This document shows positions 1 to 6,206 of a stretch of DNA of 33,396 bases, piece by piece. Source of the DNA: Geminicoccus sp036263595 (lineage in GTDB: Bacteria > Pseudomonadota > Alphaproteobacteria > Geminicoccales > Geminicoccaceae); assembly GCF_036263595.1 (NCBI RefSeq), contig NZ_DATAGQ010000130.1:1-33396 (forward strand), written 5' to 3'. Within the stretch, counting starts at the first letter, position 1. Every line of letters starts with the position of its first letter. Under the pieces are notes generated by a model. That model searched no databases. It was not told the DNA's origin and was given only the letters and a program-made list of their open reading frames with translations. The translations under genes were made by a program, and so were the position numbers.

Positions 1-247
1 TGCGGGTCCTTCGCCACCACCCTGCGTGCTGCTGATGCCATTGCCCTTCCTCCCATCCACAGCCTGGATCAGTCCAGACCGCAAGACAAGGAGGTTAAGA
101 GAACAGCTTAGGGGAGCGCTCGCAAGTGGCTTACGGTGCTCTCCTTACGCATCTGCCTTTCTGACGAAGCGGCACTGCAGCTCGCAAGCTGCCCTCACCC
201 GAGCGTTCTTCTCGGCCCTGAGCACGCCCATTAAGGCTCAGATCGAG

Positions 248-496
248 TCAGTCAGACTTAGGAGCCGCATCCTTCGCGAGTTTAACCCAGAAGCTCAGAA
301 TATCTCTCTCCATGCCTCCGGCTCTGTCGCGCTGTTCAGTGAGTTCCCTGATAAGATTCTCACGGACAGACGCGTCGCCGGCTTTAGCCAGAGCAATGAT
401 GATCGCACTGATACCGAGTGAATTGGCTTGCGCGCGATCAAGATTCGCCTGGCTGACGGTGACAAGCTTCTGGATGTCAGATTCGATGTCAGACAT
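248..496 (-). CDS. Small helical hypothetical protein (82 aa)
   Basis: Not recognised. The 82-residue product starts MSDIESDIQK and is predicted by eye to be largely alpha-helical, with charged and Ala/Leu/Ile-rich segments and no signal peptide or membrane segment. The ATG at 496 was chosen because the neighbouring minus-strand gene at 665-919 also begins MS-x-I inside an identical AGACATGTC context, 423 bp away. The reading frame stays open upstream to the stop of that neighbour at 665, and the translated upstream stretch is also protein-like, so the true gene may be longer, for example from GTG 574. A plus-strand frame crosses this region but looks less like protein. Existence is fairly likely; function unknown. 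Confidence 0.6.
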   Translation of the reverse strand: MSDIESDIQKLVTVSQANLDRAQANSLGISAIIIALAKAGDASVRENLIRELTEQRDRAGGMERDILSFWVKLAKDAAPKSD

Positions 497-664
497 GTCT
501 CTCAATCCGATGGTTTGGTTGGCACCGCCACCGTAGTGCGAGACATCGTGGGCGTCGCCGGAATGGAATCGCACATCCGCCCCGGCGACGAGCCCGCCCC
601 TGCCAATGTTCCAGATCCACCGCTGTCCGTTGCGGTCGCCCCAGATTGGCTTTGGAGAGGCTAC
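497..664 (-). other. Open, protein-like stretch upstream of the 248-496 gene without a normal start
   Basis: On the minus strand this stretch is in frame with the gene at 248-496 and begins directly after the TAA (665-667) of the gene at 665-919. Its translation (IWGDRNGQRWIWNIG, then GADVRFHSGDAHDVSHY) has Trp, Gly and Asp patterns typical of coding sequence. No ATG, GTG or TTG precedes GTG 574. It could be the N-terminal part of a longer gene that has lost its start, a gene with a rare start codon, or a relic. It also carries the diverged repeat shared with 914-1024. Confidence 0.35.
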
Positions 665-919
665 TTAACCTCGGAAGATCGGCATCGCTTCGCCAGCGTT
701 TGGATCAGCATCGGGCGTCGATCCTGCGACCGGAGCCTGAGCCTGAGCAAGGATGCGCCGTGCGGCCGCGCAAGCAGTTGCGATCTCGTCCCTGTCCGCG
801 ATGCAGGCCTTTTCCTTCAAGGATGTGATAAGGAGGTCGGCTGCTATCCGTGCGATGAGGCGAGCATCTTCCCTGTCGGCCGCAGCCTGAGGGCTGAGTG
901 TGTTAGCAATCTGAGACAT
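665..919 (-). CDS. Small hypothetical protein (84 aa)
   Basis: Not recognised. The product begins MSQIANTLSPQ and is Ala/Arg/Asp-rich and probably helical over residues 10-60, with a Pro/Asp/Gly-rich tail. ATG 919 was chosen over an upstream in-frame start because GAAGG lies seven bases upstream and the context matches the start of the gene at 248-496. It is the first of two minus-strand genes separated by 168 bp and may be an ancient duplicate of the second, though the protein sequences hardly align beyond MS-x-I. There are two cysteines but no clear metal or catalytic motif. Confidence 0.55.
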   Translation of the reverse strand: MSQIANTLSPQAAADREDARLIARIAADLLITSLKEKACIADRDEIATACAAARRILAQAQAPVAGSTPDADPNAGEAMPIFRG

Positions 920-1101
920 GTCCGGCCTTCGGCAACTGGTGTGGCGTCTTTGCTGTAGCACCGGATCATGTGGGCGTCGCCAGCCCGGCTCGGGCCCGAA
1001 CGCTCGCTACCCGGCGGCGAGCCCTAGCTAGCTTGCTTCAACGTTGCTGAGCCTGCCCAGCAGCGCATACGCTGAGCTTCTCAAAATAGCGGGAGTTCAG
1101 C

Positions 1102-2253
1102 ATGCAGCTGTTGGGCAAGCCTCTCGAAGCGCTCACTGCATCCGACCTAGAGGCTTTCGCTGCTGATCTTCCGCAGGAAGACAGGTTCATCGAGTACAAG
1201 AGAGAGACCTACGGCAAATCTGACGCGCGCGACGAGCTATCAGCTGACGCCTCCGCATTTGCCAACGCGTCGGGCGGTTGCATCATCATCGGCATCGACG
1301 AAAAGACCGGTGAACTGACCGGACATGGTGAAACAGACCCCGACAAAGAACAAAACCGCTTGCTGCAGATGCTCTCTCAAGGGGTGGCGCCCATCATCCC
1401 GAACGTGTCTGCGAAACACATCGAGCTATCTTCAGACCGGTACGTGATCATTCTTCATATCCCCAGGAGTTGGATCGGGCCTCATCAGGTCAGAGGAACT
1501 AAGAAGTTCTGGATCCGTGTGTCAGGCGCAAGGCAGGACATGGATGTTGACCAGCTCCGCAGGGCCTTCAGAGGTGGGCCAGATCTGGCGGAGCGTGTCC
1601 GAGCGTTCCGGAATGAAAGGATCGGACTAATCCTGGCGGACGACACGCCGGTACGACTGGTGCCTGGACCAAAGTTGGTCGTGCACGTGATTTCAGCCGA
1701 GCATTTTTCTGATGATGCACCTGTGGATCTAGGGCCGGCTGTTGCGCCGAACAGTCCGCTGCTTCGATCCTTCGCAGGGCAGCCCGGCGAACTGCCGCGC
1801 TTTAATCTGGACGGCGTCATCTGCCATTTGGCGCTAGGGAAGAACGGCAGCCATGCCTACGCACAGGTCACCCGAAGCGGGTTACTTGAGTACGCACTAG
1901 TGTGCCCGAGCACCGATGTTTCCCCTGGGCGGCCGGTCAAGTTGCTGTCCGCGCAAGATCTTCATGAGGGCATAGTCAACGCAGTACATGTTACTACCGA
2001 GTTGATCAGATGCGGTGTGCTTTCTGCACCTTGTTATCTAATGGCCACACTCCTTGGTGCCAAGGACATGGCCCTCGGTGGCAGCGATCGCTATTTTCAT
2101 CGGATGGGGCGTGCCGCGATTGACCGCGATGTCGCTCTTATACCGTCGATAACGATCGAAAATTTCGCACCCTCCCCGGAGGAGGTTGCTCGGCCTGCGC
2201 TTGATCTGCTGTGGAACATCGTGGGCCTTGCGGAGGCACCTGAGATTCGCTGA
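1102..2253 (+). CDS. Schlafen AlbA_2 domain protein (putative DNA/ATP-binding)
   Basis: A 383-residue protein with an N-terminal AlbA_2 (Schlafen-type divergent AAA_4) domain at roughly residues 25-150. The diagnostic segments are FIEYKRE (29-35) and ANASGGCIIIGIDE (54-67), followed by a conserved IPRSW segment and a FWIRVSGARQDMD segment that end the domain. The C-terminal 220 residues are unassigned and contain no visible helicase or HTH motif. AlbA_2 proteins are found in transcriptional regulators and in several anti-phage or mobile-element settings; a nucleic-acid role is inference. GGGAG lies about seven bases before ATG 1102. It is a single gene with no obvious partner, in the accessory region. 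Confidence 0.85.
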   Translation: MQLLGKPLEALTASDLEAFAADLPQEDRFIEYKRETYGKSDARDELSADASAFANASGGCIIIGIDEKTGELTGHGETDPDKEQNRLLQMLSQGVAPIIPNVSAKHIELSSDRYVIILHIPRSWIGPHQVRGTKKFWIRVSGARQDMDVDQLRRAFRGGPDLAERVRAFRNERIGLILADDTPVRLVPGPKLVVHVISAEHFSDDAPVDLGPAVAPNSPLLRSFAGQPGELPRFNLDGVICHLALGKNGSHAYAQVTRSGLLEYALVCPSTDVSPGRPVKLLSAQDLHEGIVNAVHVTTELIRCGVLSAPCYLMATLLGAKDMALGGSDRYFHRMGRAAIDRDVALIPSITIENFAPSPEEVARPALDLLWNIVGLAEAPEIR

Positions 2254-2308
2254 CTGAGCAGGCATGGGCATTCCTGCCACCAGCGCCTACGATTGATCCG
2301 CCTACCGG

Positions 2309-2374
2309 ATGATAAGCGGGACCGAGGTGGAGTGGGTGAGGCGGGAGGACGTGCACGAAACGGATGCAGGCTAG
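2309..2374 (+). CDS. Micro-ORF with WVRRED motif (21 aa)
   Basis: A 21-codon frame from ATG 2309 to TAG 2372-2374 containing EWVRREDVHE. A second micro-ORF at 2757-2843 contains DWVKREDMDR. Between the two copies many DNA differences are synonymous or conservative (GAG/GAA, AGG/AAA, GTG/ATG) while TGG, GTG, CGG and GAC are kept, which suggests selection on protein. No good ribosome binding site precedes ATG 2309; GTG 2327 is an alternative start. It might also be the decayed tail of a larger gene. Its stop overlaps the stop of the opposite-strand gene at 2371-2622. Confidence 0.35.
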   Translation: MISGTEVEWVRREDVHETDAG

Positions 2375-2622
2375 CTGCCCTTTGGCCCCTTAGGCATGCG
2401 AGGAAGCCCCCGATAAGCTCGCACTTGTCGCCTCAACTCCACGTACTGGGGCGTGTCTCGAAAGCGCCTCTCAAAGGCGTCAACCTCGAAGCTGATGCAC
2501 TGATCTGCTGCTGCTCCCTTCGGGATCCACAAAATCACATGCTGACCGAACTCCCGGTCTCGGCGGAGAAGCCAGGTATCCCCGTTAGGGGCATTATAGC
2601 CGGCGAGGGTGTCGTGAGGCAT
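2371..2622 (-). CDS. Small hypothetical protein (83 aa)
   Basis: Not assigned to a named family. The start at ATG 2622 is well supported by GAGGAG with seven bases of spacing. The product begins MPHDTLAGYNAPNGDTW; a strand-rich first half (NGDTWLLRRD, HVILWIPKG) is followed by a helical part (FEVDAFERRF, YVELRRQVR) and a basic Pro/Gly tail. The layout suggests a small single-domain soluble protein. It sits between two WV[RK]RED micro-ORFs on the other strand. Function unknown. Confidence 0.7.
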   Translation of the reverse strand: MPHDTLAGYNAPNGDTWLLRRDREFGQHVILWIPKGAAADQCISFEVDAFERRFRDTPQYVELRRQVRAYRGLPRMPKGPKGS

Positions 2623-2756
2623 GCATGATCTCCTCACATGCTTGCCGCTAAACGTATAGGAGCAACAGGCGTTGCCGCCGGCGACACTCAATTGCCATCA
2701 TCGACGACTCGCTGCAGCACGCCGTGATGATGGCTGTGCGCGGCGTCTAACAGGCA

Positions 2757-2843
2757 ATGGACAGACAGCCGGACTGGGTGAAACGGGAAGACATGGACAG
2801 GGCAGAGGGCGTGACAACCTGCCCCGCGACGGCCGGAGGATAA
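2757..2843 (+). CDS. Micro-ORF with WVKRED motif (28 aa)
   Basis: A 28-codon frame from ATG 2757 to TAA 2841-2843, beginning MDRQPDWVKREDMDR. It shares the [ED]WV[RK]RED[VM] core with the micro-ORF at 2309-2374. The stop is followed immediately by a TTG (2844) that could start the next gene, with GGAGGA (2836-2841) just upstream, so the two frames may be translationally coupled. No strong ribosome binding site precedes ATG 2757. The C-terminal half lacks similarity to the other copy. Confidence 0.4.
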   Translation: MDRQPDWVKREDMDRAEGVTTCPATAGG

Positions 2844-2909
2844 TTGTCCAAGGCTGCAATCACTTGCTTGCAAGTGAAGCCCCAGCTCCTAGCAGAAACA
2901 ACACCAACC

Positions 2910-3119
2910 ATGAGACAGTCTTCAAAAGATCGCTCTGCCAAGCGTGCCCATACCAAAGTCATGTACACCCAGCTGGATCTGCACGAGGAGGATGTCGCTC
3001 ACATTGAGGCACTCGCGCACGCGCTAACGGTCAATGATGAGACGTCCGACCATCTGCGTGCGAAGATCGAAAGCATCCTGGACGGTGACAGGTTGGGGAT
3101 GCCGATGGAACTCCACTAA
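2910..3119 (+). CDS. RHH-like small regulatory protein, paralogue 1 (69 aa)
   Basis: A 69-residue basic N-terminus (KDRSAKRAHTK) is followed by a short beta segment (VMYTQLDLHEED) and two helices (VAHIEALAHALT, SDHLRAKIESIL). This beta-alpha-alpha layout is that of small ribbon-helix-helix-like DNA-binding proteins. It aligns along its length with the product of 3296-3520: VAHIEALAHALTVNDE against DLLRRVAKALTDDDQ, and LRAKI against LRRFI. ATG 2910 is preferred because it fits the paralogue's length, but a TTG at 2844 with GGAGGA just ahead is a serious alternative that adds 22 residues. The DNA-binding role is inferred. Confidence 0.6.
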   Translation: MRQSSKDRSAKRAHTKVMYTQLDLHEEDVAHIEALAHALTVNDETSDHLRAKIESILDGDRLGMPMELH

Positions 3120-3185
3120 GACCTCTCCGGATATCTACCCAGCAGTGAACACGAGTGTCAGATAGATCCGGAAATTGCCCAACTG

Positions 3186-3200
3186 CTACCTATGCGGTAG
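3186..3200. promoter_or_regulatory. Candidate operator: CTACC-N5-GGTAG inverted repeat
   Basis: A perfect 5-bp inverted repeat, CTACC TATGC GGTAG, lies between the two RHH-like genes. The same arms recur at 3269-3289 just before the second gene. Shared flanking bases (GCTACCT and CGGTAG-T) make a protein-binding site more likely than chance, but this is inferred. Confidence 0.4.
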
Positions 3201-3268
3201 GTCGACGCTGACCGATGTTCTGCTAGCTTCCTATATAGATTAGCCTCTAAAGATAACTCAGTAGCCTG

Positions 3269-3289
3269 CTACCTGCTTTAATACGGTAG
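3269..3289. promoter_or_regulatory. Candidate operator: CTACC-N11-GGTAG inverted repeat
   Basis: The arms CTACC (3269-3273) and GGTAG (3285-3289) repeat those of 3186-3200 with a longer spacer. The site ends seven bases before the ATG of the RHH-like gene at 3296, where a bound repressor would block transcription or translation start. Autoregulation is typical of small RHH proteins; here it is inference. Confidence 0.4.
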
Positions 3290-3295
3290 ATTAAC

Positions 3296-3520
3296 ATGAG
3301 TGGATCCGTTGAGTCGCGTCGTCGTCGCTTCGCCGAACACGGCGTCAAGCGTGTGGAGGTATCCGTTCTCGCCTCCGATGCCGACCTTCTCCGCCGCGTG
3401 GCCAAGGCACTAACCGACGATGACCAGCAAGCGGAGCGCTTGCGTAGGTTCATCAACGGAACGGTACCGAAGAACAAGAACGCGACCGTGAAGTTCAAGG
3501 ATTGGCTGGCATCAGGGTAA
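3296..3520 (+). CDS. RHH-like small regulatory protein, paralogue 2 (74 aa)
   Basis: A 74-residue product: basic start (SVESRRRRFAEHG), beta segment VKRVEVSVLASD, helices ADLLRRVAKALT and QQAERLRRFIN, then a lysine-rich tail. It is paralogous to the product of 2910-3119. The segment layout resembles ribbon-helix-helix regulators and small phage or plasmid proteins of alphaproteobacteria. ATG 3296 follows GGTAGA, a weak ribosome binding site that is also the right arm of a candidate operator. The likely role is a DNA-binding repressor, possibly of its own promoter; no toxin partner is evident downstream. Confidence 0.65.
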   Translation: MSGSVESRRRRFAEHGVKRVEVSVLASDADLLRRVAKALTDDDQQAERLRRFINGTVPKNKNATVKFKDWLASG

Positions 3521-3715
3521 CAACGTCTTTGGGTCCGAGCGATCCAAGACAGCCTTAGACGCCTTGGCCTCCACTTCCGGAGCCGGCATGGCGTCGTCGA
3601 ACTGGTCGATCTGGTCCATTAGGCGCAAGGCCAACCACCCGAAGGCAGGCGGCTCCCGTGCCACCGACGACTGCCAACAACACTGATCGTGCCGGTTGTC
3701 CGGTCCTGGACTCAC
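3512..3715 (-). CDS. Possible small hypothetical protein (67 aa)
   Basis: A frame from GTG 3715 that overlaps the end of the convergent gene at 3296-3520 by nine bases. The second half (AFGWLALRLMDQIDQFDDAMP) is protein-like and helical; the first 20 residues are less convincing. No clear ribosome binding site is seen, and an internal ATG 3616 (MDQIDQF) is an alternative start. Existence is uncertain and function unknown. Confidence 0.35.
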   Translation of the reverse strand: MSPGPDNRHDQCCWQSSVAREPPAFGWLALRLMDQIDQFDDAMPAPEVEAKASKAVLDRSDPKTLLP

Positions 3716-3758
3716 ATAGATCTGAGTTCATCCAGGCTATGCCCGAGGGTCCTCTTGG

Positions 3759-4943
3759 CTACTTCAGGTACAGCTCAAACCCTCTGACCGCGATGGCGAA
3801 GTCCCGCTTGTGCTGAATCTCTGAGCTGGTCTGCATCATCGACACGAACATGCCGTTGATCTTCCCAGTTGGATCGTGGCGCGGCATGAACGGGTAGTTG
3901 ACGCCCTTGAACGTGAGGCTGTCGCGCTTCTCGAACGTCGTCACCAGCTCGTTGGTCCTGTCGTTGTAGATCCAGATCCGGCTGATCGCGCCGGACTTCT
4001 GCTCGGGTGCCGGGTTGTAGTTGGTGTTCATCACCAGCTCGTGCTCGACCCGGTACCACACGCCACGGCTCAGATCGTCCCTGCGTGGGTCGTCGGCATG
4101 CATCTCGTTGATCGTATAGGAGCGCGCGCAGGTCATTGGCAGAAAGTCGTCACGGAAGTGGTTGAGGATGCGGCCTGAACCCGTTGTCTCGTGAACGCTT
4201 CCGCTGAAGGTGATCCGGGTCGAGAACCGGTCGCCGCGGTTAATCTGCCGGGTCGTACCCTCGCACAGATGATCATTTGGCGGCAGGAAGCCTTCAGGTG
4301 AGCTGGCGAAGCCTGGGAACTTGGCGTTGTAGCCGGTGCGCAGGTCGTAGTTGGTGGACAGCATCAGCCGGTAGGACAGGCAGGCCTTGTCGCCCACGCC
4401 AAGGTTCACAAGCGAGCCAGGGTCTGGCGAGGCCTTGTCCAGGATCATCCAGCCGGTGTGGTGGCCCAGGCTGTTGGGTGGAATGGTCGGATGAGAGGGT
4501 ATGCCCAAGCAAATTGCGGTCGTGGTCCCGTCCACCACGCATTCGGACAGGTTCTTCTGGCTGATGCGGGTGCTATTGCCCCAACTGGAATCGGCGCCGG
4601 GTGCCCAGTTGCCACGGACCAGCCGCCCATAGCCGGTCGAGGTGTTCGTGCCGAAGATGTAGTCCCACTGCTTGGCGAACTCGGTCTTCTGGAGAAGCTT
4701 GCCGTTTGCATCGGCAGCGTAGTTCAGGGAGAGCATGTTGCCAGAGGTATGGCGTTTGCCCACCGGCAACCTTGCCATCACGCTGGCCACGGGTGGCGAG
4801 TTGGTGCGCCAGTAAAGGTCATCCGGTGTATACTGCATGCCGCAGCGAGGCGGAGGTTGGGCGTGTACCGCAGTGGCTAAACTACCCACAAGAACAGCAG
4901 CAGCAGCAGCAGCAGCAACAACAACCCGGCCAAACATAATCAT
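3759..4943 (-). CDS. Secreted polysaccharide lyase-like protein (PL14-type fold suspected)
   Basis: A 394-residue exported protein. An N-terminal signal peptide has a valine/alanine core and a probable cut after ATAVHA. The mature part has features of the concanavalin-A-like jelly-roll lyases of family PL14: a Gly-rich GYNAKFPGF segment like the KLPG motif, a VWYRVEHELVMNTN strand and an RIWIYNDRTNELV strand. These would suit cleavage of alginate- or glucuronan-like polymers outside the cytoplasm, but the family call rests on motifs only. ATG 4943 (or 4937, with GGGG six bases upstream) is preferred to ATGs at 5027 and 4979, which would lengthen the signal peptide and overlap a possible promoter. 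The gene stands alone. Confidence 0.6.
   Translation of the reverse strand: MIMFGRVVVAAAAAAAVLVGSLATAVHAQPPPRCGMQYTPDDLYWRTNSPPVASVMARLPVGKRHTSGNMLSLNYAADANGKLLQKTEFAKQWDYIFGTNTSTGYGRLVRGNWAPGADSSWGNSTRISQKNLSECVVDGTTTAICLGIPSHPTIPPNSLGHHTGWMILDKASPDPGSLVNLGVGDKACLSYRLMLSTNYDLRTGYNAKFPGFASSPEGFLPPNDHLCEGTTRQINRGDRFSTRITFSGSVHETTGSGRILNHFRDDFLPMTCARSYTINEMHADDPRRDDLSRGVWYRVEHELVMNTNYNPAPEQKSGAISRIWIYNDRTNELVTTFEKRDSLTFKGVNYPFMPRHDPTGKINGMFVSMMQTSSEIQHKRDFAIAVRGFELYLK
4895..4924. repeat. Trinucleotide microsatellite (CAG)7(CAA)3
   Basis: Ten trinucleotide units lie inside the signal-peptide core of the secreted protein at 3759-4943. On the coding strand they read GTT x3 and GCT x7, giving three valines and seven alanines. 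Unit gain or loss would change the hydrophobic core length without shifting frame. Confidence 0.95.
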
Positions 4944-4998
4944 CCCCAGGAACAGCGCCTCCCCTAACCTGGAACGCATATTCGTGATGACAACAGTG

Positions 4999-5027
4999 TT
5001 CTTATGCAGTTTAATGTTACATTGCAA
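4999..5027 (-). promoter_or_regulatory. Possible promoter of the secreted lyase-like gene
   Basis: On the minus strand TTGCAA (5027-5022) and TAAGAA (5004-4999) are separated by 17 bases, in a stretch clearly richer in A/T than its surroundings. The -10 match is poor. It lies 55-60 bases before the preferred start. Confidence 0.3.
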
Positions 5028-5190
5028 AAAACATCATTCACGTGTGGATAGGGCCATATGACACGCGCTAATGTTCCGGCGCTTGATGCCTCACGCTGGT
5101 AGGCAGGAAGAATTCCTTGCAATGACATCACTGAGACCTGCCACCTGGAGCTTCCTGATCAGGTGCAGGTGCATACTCCGCGGTAACACG

Positions 5191-5616
5191 TCAGGCGAAG
5201 TCGTAGTCGGTCAGGGCTATCTGCACCTCACGGCCAAGGCTGATCAAGGAGGCGCCAAAGAGAACCAGCGCTAGGATGAACATGATCGCCACGCCAGGTT
5301 CATGACGAAAGCCCAGCAGCGCGCTGCCAAAGGACAGGATCACTAGCGCCACCGTACATGCCGCGCTGGCGACCGCAGCCAAGATCGCATCGTTAATCAA
5401 CCTTGCGCGCTTCTTGAGGCGCGGCAGGTCGGACTTCAGATGTCCGCGCTCAGGATCCTGCTCATCGATTAAGTTCACGTAGCGGACGCGGTCGAGGATC
5501 CCGTTGAACCGGCCCATCAGCAGGGACACGAACGCCGCCGTAGCTCCGAGCAAAAACGTCGGAGCGACCGCATGGCCGATGGCGTCCGCCAGCCTGGAAA
5601 GATCAGTCGCATCCAC
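5191..5616 (-). CDS. DUF2721 family membrane protein (141 aa)
   Basis: Matches the DUF2721 family in length and layout: an N-terminal membrane segment (TFLLGATAAFVSLLMGRFNGILDR), a charged cytoplasmic stretch ending in LKKRARLINDAI, and two further membrane helices (AILAAVASAACTVALVILSF and VAIMFILALVLFGASLISLG) before a short tail. The family has no established function. The start is GTG 5616; an ATG four bases further in is out of frame. No strong ribosome binding site is visible. It is followed downstream by an unrelated gene in the same direction. Confidence 0.85.
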   Translation of the reverse strand: MDATDLSRLADAIGHAVAPTFLLGATAAFVSLLMGRFNGILDRVRYVNLIDEQDPERGHLKSDLPRLKKRARLINDAILAAVASAACTVALVILSFGSALLGFRHEPGVAIMFILALVLFGASLISLGREVQIALTDYDFA

Positions 5617-5796
5617 GTTAGCCGGTCCATCGCACGGGTGAGCGGGGGCGGCCGTTGTTAGAGCCTAGGCCACCGGTTGGGTAGCCGGCCATGGCTGGCT
5701 TGATGATCGATAGGAGACGAAGGTCTGCAGGACGGCTTGCCCCCACACTCAATTCATCGGGCAGGGCATGTTGAGGAGGTGCGACTGCGGCAGTCC

Positions 5797-5897
5797 CTAT
5801 CCTAGCGCCCGCTGGATCTCGATCAGACCCATAACCAACCGCCTCAGCCCTTTGTCTCGCTCGGCAGGTAGCCGCGGTCACGCAGCCACGCGATCAC
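5797..5897 (-). pseudogene. Short gene coupled to the RHH regulator, apparently frameshifted
   Basis: GTG 5897 overlaps the TGA of the RHH gene as GTGA, the usual sign of translational coupling. The frame reads VIAWLRDRGYLP and then stops at 5844. The next frame continues with AERDKGLRRLVMGLIEIQRALG and stops at TAG 5797. A single-base change around 5862 would join them into a protein of about 34 residues. It may be a broken gene, a sequencing error, two overlapping micro-ORFs or a frameshifting signal. No family was recognised. Confidence 0.4.
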
Positions 5898-6124
5898 GAT
5901 CTCCTATGCCTCACAGTCGGAAGTTCGGGCGTCTCGCCGAGATTATCCAGCGCCATCGTCGCGAGCCGTCGCAACGCCTCCGGCCGTGAGGGCTGCGGAT
6001 CAGGTTGATCAGCTATCCACGCATCGAGGCGGACAAGCAGGGTGGGGGGAATCATCACGCTAGCCTGCAGGGAACCTACCCTCGGTCGACCAACCTTTTT
6101 CGAATGAGATATTGCGCTGCTCAT
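5894..6124 (-). CDS. Ribbon-helix-helix (CopG-like) transcriptional regulator (76 aa)
   Basis: A small RHH-type DNA-binding protein. After a basic KKVGRPRVG segment, the beta strand LQASVMIPP is followed by helix 1 (TLLVRLDAWIADQ), a turn, and helix 2 (RPEALRRLATMALDNL), matching the CopG/Arc layout. The strand should insert in the DNA major groove as a dimer. The first base of ATG 6124 lies in the left arm of a CTCATA-N9-TATGAG inverted repeat, a plausible own operator. It diverges from the gene at 6207, with an 82-bp shared regulatory interval. Its stop overlaps the start of a broken downstream mini gene. It may be an antitoxin-like autoregulator, though no toxin is seen. Confidence 0.75.
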   Translation of the reverse strand: MSSAISHSKKVGRPRVGSLQASVMIPPTLLVRLDAWIADQPDPQPSRPEALRRLATMALDNLGETPELPTVRHRRS

Positions 6125-6140
6125 AGGTTGATCGTATGAG
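6120..6140. promoter_or_regulatory. Candidate RHH operator: CTCATA-N9-TATGAG
   Basis: A perfect 6-bp inverted repeat surrounds the start codon of the minus-strand RHH gene. The half site ATGAGA also occurs at 6104-6109 and in 6136-6141, giving several half sites at close spacing as RHH dimers often use. Binding is inferred. Confidence 0.35.
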
Positions 6141-6148
6141 AAATAGTA

Positions 6149-6179
6149 GGCCGGAGCAAGGTATCAGCTCGCTCCGGCC
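6149..6179. repeat. 9-bp inverted repeat GGCCGGAGC ... GCTCCGGCC
   Basis: Perfect arms at 6149-6157 and 6171-6179 with a 13-base loop, in the interval between the divergent RHH gene and the gene at 6207. There is no T-run on either side, so it is not a normal terminator. It may be an operator or a 5'-UTR hairpin for the 6207 transcript. Confidence 0.5.
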
Positions 6180-6206
6180 CTAACCTCAGACAGGATTGGA
6201 CGATCC

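Larger units (their letters stand above)
491..1024. repeat. Diverged tandem repeat units in front of two minus-strand genes
   Basis: Three blocks recur in the same order and almost the same spacing: AGACATGTC at 491-499 and 914-922 (containing both start codons), GTGGGCGTCGCC at 548-559 and 970-981, and a CCCGGCGRCGAGCCC block near 582-596 and 1010-1024. The offset is 422-428 bp throughout. This points to an old duplication of a unit of about 423 bp; the coding parts have diverged beyond easy recognition while the upstream blocks remain similar. Confidence 0.5.

Noticed and set aside
112..150. Hairpin GGGGAGC/GCTCTCC as a terminator of the 248-496 gene
   Set aside because: Loop of about 20 bases and no T-run.
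26..421. Plus-strand frame of 131 codons at the window start
   Set aside because: Low-quality composition and opposite to the better helical frame at 248-496; no family resemblance.
428..958. Plus-strand frame of 176 codons across the two small minus-strand genes
   Set aside because: Composition is Arg/Ser/Cys-rich and irregular, no ribosome binding site, and it is the complement of two better minus-strand frames.
1002..1022. Inverted repeat GCTCGC/GCGAGC as a terminator
   Set aside because: Only 6 bp with no T-run on either strand.
4600..4608. GGTGCCCAG, matching nine bases of the tRNA-Phe 3' end, as an attachment site
   Set aside because: Only nine bases and located inside the coding region of the secreted protein; expected by chance in this composition.
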